A DNA stretch of 11,155 nt from contig JAUUYD010000033.1 in the NCBI GenBank assembly GCA_030590585.1, forward strand, positions 1-11,155, in the 5' to 3' direction. Positions 6,744-11,155 of the stretch are shown here, piece after piece (position 1 is the stretch's first letter; every line of letters begins with the position of its first letter). Origin of the DNA: Spirochaeta sp. (GTDB lineage Bacteria; Spirochaetota; Spirochaetia; Spirochaetales_E; Spirochaetaceae_B). A model generated the notes under the pieces. The model was not told where the DNA came from. It worked only from the letters and a program-made list of their open reading frames with translations, and made no database searches. The translations under genes were made by a program, and so were the position numbers.

Positions 6744-7519
6744 AAAATTCCAAATTACTGATTTTAATCCTCGTAGTCATGTTCATATTTCTCCTGGGCC
6801 CATTTCTGGTTATCCTCATGTCCTCCTTCAGCGGGGATGCAACGATGAAGTTCCCTCCTCAGGGCTTTTCTCTGCAGTGGTATACCAAGGTATTTAATAT
6901 CAAGATGTTCCGTGAAACATTTCTCATCAGTCTTAAAATCGGGCTTGCGGCGACAGCAACAGCGCTCATACTGGGAATTCCGGTCGCTTACTCCACAGTC
7001 AGGTATCAATACAGGGGCAAGGCGGCCCTTGAGCTGTTTTTCTCCTCACCGGCAATAGTGCCGGGACTGGTAGTGGGATTCGCCCTTTTACGTTTCTTCA
7101 TTTTCCTGACGAACATGCCCATTATGATGGGGCTCTACATCGGTCATACGGCGATACTTTTTCCCTACACCGTCCGGGTTGTATCCGCCAGCCTGAGGAA
7201 TTTCGATCCCGCCATTGAAGAGGCCGCCATCAGTCTCGGCTCTTCCCGGCTGATGTCATTTTTCTCCGTGGTGTTTCCGAACATCCGCTCAGGCCTTGCC
7301 GCGGCCTTTATTCTGGCTTTCATCACGTCGTTCAACAACGTTCCCATATCACTGTTCCTGACCGGACCGGGAGTCGCGACCCTGCCTATACAGATGCTGA
7401 TTTACATGGAGTATTATTTCGATCCAACCATATCCGCCCTGTCCAGCATCATCATCATCTTGACCATCCTGATCGTACAGACAGCTGAAAAGCTTCTGGG
7501 CATCACGAAGTATATGTGA
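6740..7519 (+). CDS. ABC transporter permease, PotC-like
   Basis: This is the second channel subunit, 259 residues. The N-terminal segment (6-29) is strongly hydrophobic and is followed by the extracellular PPQGFSLQWYTKVF wording that is typical of PotC proteins. The coupling motif EEAAISLGS is at 160-168, facing the ATPase. The ATG is embedded in the stop of the preceding permease gene (ATGA), so the two subunits are probably made in equal amounts. The gene ends at a TGA that lies 11 bases before the chosen ATPase start. The pair of unlike permeases, rather than a homodimer, places the system with polyamine/opine-type importers. Confidence 0.9.
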   Translation: MKNSKLLILILVVMFIFLLGPFLVILMSSFSGDATMKFPPQGFSLQWYTKVFNIKMFRETFLISLKIGLAATATALILGIPVAYSTVRYQYRGKAALELFFSSPAIVPGLVVGFALLRFFIFLTNMPIMMGLYIGHTAILFPYTVRVVSASLRNFDPAIEEAAISLGSSRLMSFFSVVFPNIRSGLAAAFILAFITSFNNVPISLFLTGPGVATLPIQMLIYMEYYFDPTISALSSIIIILTILIVQTAEKLLGITKYM

Positions 7520-7530
7520 GGAATCGTACC

Positions 7531-8598
7531 ATGTCTTATGTTCAATTGGAAAATATCGATGCCGGTTACGTCAGGGGCAAACCCATACTCAAGAAATTCA
7601 ATCTGAATGTTGAGAAAGGAGAACTGCTCTCCCTTCTGGGGCCATCAGGCTGCGGTAAGACGACGACTCTTCGGACCATCGCCGGATTCATTATGGCTGA
7701 AAAGGGACATGTCATCATCAACGGGAAGGATTATTCCAGGATTCCGCCGAACAAACGGAATATCGGGCTCGTCTTTCAGAATTATGCCCTCTTCCCCCAC
7801 CTGTCGGTTTTTGAAAACATTGCATACGGGCTGAAACGGCGCAAGGTAGAGAAAAGCCTCATCAGAAAAAAAGTGGATTCCGTCATTGAAATGGTCTCAT
7901 TGGAAGGCCTGGGGAATCGGCTTCCGGCCCAGCTCTCCGGCGGGCAGCGTCAAAGAGTTGCCCTGGCCAGATCAATTGTCATAGAACCCGACCTCCTTCT
8001 CCTCGATGAACCCTTATCCAACCTGGATGCCAAACTCCGGGACGAGATGAGAGCCGAATTGAGCCGGCTGCAGCATCAGCTGGGCATTACGATGATCTAT
8101 GTCACCCATGACCAGGTTGAAGCTCTCAGCCTCTCAAGCCGTATTGTCATCATGAATGATGGTGATATCGAACAAATGGGCACCCCCGAAGAGATATATG
8201 ATTCCCCGGAGACTCCTTTTGTGGCCAGTTTCATGGGATTCGACAATAGCCTGAAAGGAACAGTGACAGGCATCGATGGGGACGCGCTGACCGTCGATGT
8301 GGGCGGAACCCCGTTCAGCTGCAAGGCCTCCCGATCGAAATCGGTCGGCATCGGCGATTCGGTGAACCTGTTCTTCCGACCTGAAGACGCCCTCATGGGC
8401 AGCGGTGGAGAGACGAACAGTCTGGCCGCAGAGGTGAATTTTTACAATTTCCAGGGCGGTACAACCCTGTGCTCCGTTACGGCAGCCGGCAGCCAGATTC
8501 AGGTACTGCTTCCCGGCAAGAACGTCATCGGGCAGAAATCGAGTCATGTTCTCGTTCCGGCGGATAAAATCATCATCGAAAAGGTTAATCATGGATAA
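7531..8598 (+). CDS. ABC transporter ATP-binding protein, PotA-like
   Basis: This ATPase powers the importer, 355 residues. Every nucleotide-binding element is present: Walker A GPSGCGKTT (37-45), Q-loop VFQNYALFPH (Q83), signature LSGGQRQRVALARS (135-148), Walker B LLLLDEP (D159, E160) and H-loop THDQ (H193). The C-terminal third is a TOBE-type regulatory domain (from about 235) with GTVTGIDGDALTVDV and FFRPEDA. ATG 7531 is chosen over an in-frame GTG at 7516 because AGGA lies eight bases upstream and the domain normally starts at this point. The stop overlaps the next gene by eight bases. The family reading suggests polyamine transport, but PotA-like ATPases serve many substrates. Confidence 0.93.
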   Translation: MSYVQLENIDAGYVRGKPILKKFNLNVEKGELLSLLGPSGCGKTTTLRTIAGFIMAEKGHVIINGKDYSRIPPNKRNIGLVFQNYALFPHLSVFENIAYGLKRRKVEKSLIRKKVDSVIEMVSLEGLGNRLPAQLSGGQRQRVALARSIVIEPDLLLLDEPLSNLDAKLRDEMRAELSRLQHQLGITMIYVTHDQVEALSLSSRIVIMNDGDIEQMGTPEEIYDSPETPFVASFMGFDNSLKGTVTGIDGDALTVDVGGTPFSCKASRSKSVGIGDSVNLFFRPEDALMGSGGETNSLAAEVNFYNFQGGTTLCSVTAAGSQIQVLLPGKNVIGQKSSHVLVPADKIIIEKVNHG

Positions 8599-9343
8599 GA
8601 AAGGTGAGGTGCTGAAGCATATCCGCTGCAGGAAGGGGGATATCGCCCCCTATGTCATCATCCCCGGAGATCCGGGACGGGTGAAGAGAATTGTCGATCA
8701 GATGGACCGCGCCGATCTGCTGGCTCAAAATCGGGAATACATCGTTTATACGGGTATCTATAAAGACGTGCCCATCACCGTCTGCTCCTCCGGGATCGGC
8801 GGACCGGCGGCTTCCATCGCATTCGAGGAGCTCATCAAATTAGGTGCCAAAGTCTTCATTCGCGTGGGTTCCGCCGGTGGACGGCAGAAGACCACAGCGA
8901 TCGGAACGCCCATCGTCATCAATGCCGCCTACCGGGGGGAAGGTACCTCCAAGGCCTATCTCCCGGCGGAATTTCCAGCTGTGGCCGATCTCGATGTCAC
9001 CAACGCCTTGGTACAGGCGCTCAAAAATCGGGATGAGGCCTACCAGGTCGGGTTGGGTTTTACGAGAGACGCTTATTATGTACAGGACAAGGAGCTGAAT
9101 ACCCTGCTCACTGACTGCAACGTGCTGGCGGCGGAACAGGAAGCTGCTGTTCTCTTCATCATCGGCTCGGTGAGAGGCGTGAAAACCGGGGCTGTCGTGT
9201 CCACCGACTCCAATATCTGGCTGGAGAAACAACCCACCCTGGCGGAGAAAGAGGAGCTTTTCTTCAAGGGGGAACGAAAAGCTATTTTCGCAGCCCTCGA
9301 TGCTGCAGTGATATTACATGGACAGGAAGCCCATCTGTTTTGA
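8591..9343 (+). CDS. Nucleoside phosphorylase (NP-I family; probable purine nucleoside or uridine phosphorylase)
   Basis: The cytosolic enzyme cleaves a nucleoside with phosphate to free base and (deoxy)ribose 1-phosphate. In 250 residues it shows the NP-I hallmarks: IIPGDPGRV (23-31) and RVGSAG (91-96) of the phosphate site, SSGIGGPAASIAFEEL (66-81), and the ribose-binding region EQEAA (182-186). Overall wording is closest to uridine phosphorylase, including LPAEFPAVAD near 124-133. However, an Asp (D206, in STDSN) sits where purine nucleoside phosphorylases place the Asp that protonates the purine N7, so purine use is plausible. The EMEA motif usual in the family is EQEA here. ATG 8591 overlaps the ATPase stop by eight bases; an in-frame ATG at 8546 would add 15 residues without homology. 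The downstream adenine deaminase partner supports an adenosine-like substrate. Confidence 0.87.
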   Translation: MDKKGEVLKHIRCRKGDIAPYVIIPGDPGRVKRIVDQMDRADLLAQNREYIVYTGIYKDVPITVCSSGIGGPAASIAFEELIKLGAKVFIRVGSAGGRQKTTAIGTPIVINAAYRGEGTSKAYLPAEFPAVADLDVTNALVQALKNRDEAYQVGLGFTRDAYYVQDKELNTLLTDCNVLAAEQEAAVLFIIGSVRGVKTGAVVSTDSNIWLEKQPTLAEKEELFFKGERKAIFAALDAAVILHGQEAHLF

Positions 9344-10446
9344 GCCGTCCAGCTTTAAACAGGAAACGGCTCGTAGAGACATTAATTGAACTCTGCCGCA
9401 TTCCCAGCCCGTCGGGTTATGAGGAAGAACTGAGAGTCAGAGTCCGGGAACGCCTGAACTCCATGGGCTATGATTCGGCCACTGACGATTTCGGCAATCT
9501 GTATACCGCTACCGATGCAACTTCCCTGGAAGATATATTCCTGTCATGTCACCTGGATACGGTACCCATACCTGAAGGAGAGGCTCTTTCAGTCATCAGG
9601 CAAAACGGCCGGATTTCTTCGGGTGGAAACACCATACTCGGGGGAGACGATAAACTGGGTGTCGCCGCGGCCCTTGAGATGCTGGCTATGAGCCGGGAGC
9701 ATCCTGGTCTGCATCGCGGGCTGGATATCATTTTCACTGTTCAGGAAGAACTCGGCAGTCTTGGCGGAGCTGCTGTGGAGCCAAAGCGCCTGCGGGCCCG
9801 AAACGGCTTCAATCTGGACGGCGAAACCCCGCCCGGATCCGTTATATACCAGGCACCGCGAAAAGCGCGTTTCAGCTGCAGTGTTCACGGAACAAGTGCC
9901 CATGCCGCACTGGCGCCCGAAGATGGCGTCAATGCCGTCGTGATTGCCGGGACCATCGTCTCCCGGCTTCCGCTGGGTATTCCCGGACCTGAATCCACAT
10001 CCAATGTCGGCAGCATCTCGGGAGGCACCCAGACCAACATCGTTCCCGATCACGCTGAATTCATCGGAGAACTGCGCAGCTTCTCCGATGAAGAATTCCG
10101 GTCTGTGCAATCGAATATCGACCGGATTTGCAGGGAAACGGCCCGGGAGATGAACGGCTCGGCGGAAATCATCTGGAAATCCACATACGAAGGCTATAGG
10201 GTGTCGAATGATGAACCCTGTACACACTGGTTTACCACAGCCTGTGAAGTCCGGGGAATTCAACCGGTTTTTCTCACATCCAGAGGCGGCGGAGACGGCA
10301 ATCAATTGAACGCCAGGGGATTGAGCAATCTTGTTTTCGGACTGGGTATGCACAATATTCACAGTAACGATGAATTCGTTATCGAAGACGAATACATCGA
10401 GGCTGTGGAGCTGCTGAAAACTATTGTCTTTCCTGGAACAGCCTGA
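9340..10446 (+). CDS. M20 family metallopeptidase, PepT-like
   Basis: This zinc-dependent aminopeptidase or amidohydrolase of the M20 clan has 368 residues. Metal and catalytic residues are in place: CHLDTVP (H71, D73), GGDDKLG (D103), QEE (E136, E137), NLDGE (D160) and the C-terminal GMHNIHSNDE (H341). A lid/dimerisation domain with GTSAHAALAPEDGVNAV and GGTQTNIVPDHA lies between about 183 and 290. The wording fits the PepT-like branch that includes YgeY/YqjE-like proteins, not allantoate hydrolases. The start is TTG 9340, sharing TTGA with the stop of the phosphorylase gene; AGGA lies 12 bases upstream and no closer ATG is in frame. As the last gene of a nucleoside-linked transport operon, it may remove an amide-linked group from the imported compound. 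Peptide hydrolysis unrelated to purines is the alternative. Confidence 0.9.
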   Translation: MSRPALNRKRLVETLIELCRIPSPSGYEEELRVRVRERLNSMGYDSATDDFGNLYTATDATSLEDIFLSCHLDTVPIPEGEALSVIRQNGRISSGGNTILGGDDKLGVAAALEMLAMSREHPGLHRGLDIIFTVQEELGSLGGAAVEPKRLRARNGFNLDGETPPGSVIYQAPRKARFSCSVHGTSAHAALAPEDGVNAVVIAGTIVSRLPLGIPGPESTSNVGSISGGTQTNIVPDHAEFIGELRSFSDEEFRSVQSNIDRICRETAREMNGSAEIIWKSTYEGYRVSNDEPCTHWFTTACEVRGIQPVFLTSRGGGDGNQLNARGLSNLVFGLGMHNIHSNDEFVIEDEYIEAVELLKTIVFPGTA

Positions 10447-10447
10447 G

Positions 10448-10476
10448 TTGACATATAGGCTATGCATACATATGCT
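10448..10476 (+). promoter_or_regulatory. Promoter of the vapBC pair
   Basis: A consensus -35 TTGACA (10448-10453) begins two bases after the peptidase stop. After 17 bp comes TATGCT (10471-10476), matching the -10 consensus at four of six positions. The predicted start coincides with the antitoxin ATG at 10483, and no Shine-Dalgarno sequence is present, so the message may be leaderless. No terminator is seen between the operon and this promoter. Confidence 0.6.
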
Positions 10477-10486
10477 TAATATATGC
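10461..10486. repeat. Phased TATGC repeats, probable VapB operator
   Basis: TATGC occurs at 10461-10465, 10471-10475 and 10482-10486, spaced 10 and 11 bp, about one helical turn. An inverted GCATA at 10464-10468 makes the palindrome GCATA-CA-TATGC. The repeats span the promoter -10 and the start codon. Ribbon-helix-helix antitoxins bind short sites repeated once per turn, so this is a good candidate for autoregulation. Confidence 0.55.
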
Positions 10487-10734
10487 GCACAACACTTATT
10501 CTGAATGACAATCTTGTTCGTGAAGCCAAAATCCGGGCTGCAGAGTCCAACACGTCCTTCAGTGCCATCGTAAACGATGCACTTCGGGAAAAACTCCTTC
10601 GTCAGAAAAGAGTATCTGATATCGCAGCTTACAAGATTCCGGTCTACAACGGGTTGTCGCCGGCAGAAGATCTTACCCCTGATCGGATCGCAGCCCTTAG
10701 AGATAATGAAGATCTTGAGGACTTTTCGACTTGA
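10483..10734 (+). CDS. vapB: VapB-type antitoxin, ribbon-helix-helix
   Basis: The 83-residue protein opens with MRTTLILNDNLVREAK and continues AAESNTSFSAIVNDALRE, the beta strand plus two helices of a ribbon-helix-helix DNA-binding domain (about 1-36). The acidic C-terminal half (SPAEDLTPDRIAALRDNEDLEDF) is the part expected to wrap the toxin. It is predicted to neutralise the PIN nuclease encoded next and, with it, to repress its own promoter through the TATGC repeats. The ATG lacks a Shine-Dalgarno sequence. The stop overlaps the toxin start in TTGA. Length and order are normal for VapBC. Which VapB subfamily it belongs to cannot be settled by eye. Confidence 0.85.
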   Translation: MRTTLILNDNLVREAKIRAAESNTSFSAIVNDALREKLLRQKRVSDIAAYKIPVYNGLSPAEDLTPDRIAALRDNEDLEDFST

Positions 10735-11155
10735 AACTGTTCGACATCAACATCCTCATCTACGCTCATCGGGCCGATCAGCCATTCCATAAGACATACC
10801 GTGAACGTCTGGAGATGGAAATCGAAAGAAGCGAACCATTCGGCATCTCCTCATTGGCCGCTGCCGGATTTATTCGTATCGTCACACAACCCCGGTTTCC
10901 CGGAGGTCCGACTCCGATGAGCCAGGCTCTTTCAGTTATCGAAAGCATGATTGAACAGCCGAATGCCGTGATGGTTAATCCCGGTCCCGGGCATTGGGAC
11001 ATCATCTCCGATCTGTGCCGCAGGACCGGAGCCATGGGTAAATTTGTCGCAGATATCCAGCATGCCGCTGTTGCTATCGAGCATTCCTGTACCTGGATTA
11101 CCAGGGATACAGATTTCGACAGGTTAATCAAACACGGGCTGAGGCTGGAAATCTG
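10731..11155 (+). CDS. vapC: VapC-type PIN-domain toxin ribonuclease (3' end at window edge)
   Basis: The 141 codons visible encode a PIN domain: FDINILIYA (D5), SSLAAAGFIRIVTQPR (40-55), ADIQHAAVAIEH (D108) and TRDTDF (D126, D128). The wording matches the VapC subfamily in which helix regions read GFxRIxT and TDAHLAALAIEHG. That group often lacks the second acidic residue near position 46, and Gly is found here. The substrate would be RNA, commonly tRNA or rRNA. The start is TTG 10731 overlapping the vapB stop, with TTGAGGA about ten bases upstream. The last two bases are TG after GLRLEI, so the stop may be the very next base (TGA), but this lies outside the window. Confidence 0.85.
   Translation, partial: MKLFDINILIYAHRADQPFHKTYRERLEMEIERSEPFGISSLAAAGFIRIVTQPRFPGGPTPMSQALSVIESMIEQPNAVMVNPGPGHWDIISDLCRRTGAMGKFVADIQHAAVAIEHSCTWITRDTDFDRLIKHGLRLEI

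Noticed and set aside
8546..8590. Upstream ATG that would add 15 residues to the nucleoside phosphorylase
   Set aside because: The extra residues lie wholly within the ATPase gene, resemble nothing at the family N-terminus, and the start at 8591 fits the operon's short overlaps.
9589..10467. Open minus-strand frame of 292 codons opposite the M20 gene
   Set aside because: The plus strand carries all M20 metal residues. The antisense product shows no family motifs and its length follows from the codon bias of the real gene.
10778..11131. Open minus-strand frame of 117 codons at the right end
   Set aside because: It lies opposite the VapC frame, whose PIN motifs and antitoxin overlap are convincing.

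Overview
The window is a chromosomal segment from a bacterium with a moderate-GC genome. The solute-binding protein has a signal sequence ending in FATGADEQ, which resembles exported binding proteins of Spirochaetota. That lineage call is an inference from one motif plus general gene content and should be treated as tentative.

Left part (1-1789). The 3' end of a cobyric acid synthase gene (cobQ/cbiP) converges on a cbiB/cobD gene for adenosylcobinamide-phosphate synthase; both belong to late cobalamin biosynthesis. The cobQ fragment encodes Arg where the glutaminase nucleophile Cys is expected. Between cbiB and the next gene lies a short 3' remnant of a GABA-type aminotransferase gene (gabT).

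Middle part (1780-10446). Two divergent transcription units flank a 282-bp control region. Leftward runs a LacI-family repressor gene overlapping an adenine deaminase gene. Rightward runs a tight five-plus-one gene operon: a PotD-like solute-binding protein, two PotB/PotC-like permeases, a PotA-like ATPase, a nucleoside phosphorylase and an M20 (PepT-like) metallopeptidase. A 16-bp sequence with the central AANCGNTT core of LacI-family operators occurs exactly twice. One copy lies over the -10 region of the repressor gene, the other over the -10/start region of a strong promoter for the transport operon. The simplest reading is one regulon for uptake and breakdown of a purine-nucleoside-like compound, perhaps carrying an amide- or peptide-linked group: import, amide hydrolysis, phosphorolysis, then base deamination. 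The substrate is not known from the sequence.

Right part (10447-11155). A VapBC-type toxin-antitoxin pair follows directly, with its own promoter. Helically phased TATGC repeats cover the -10 and the antitoxin start codon. The toxin gene runs to the window edge and is probably almost complete.
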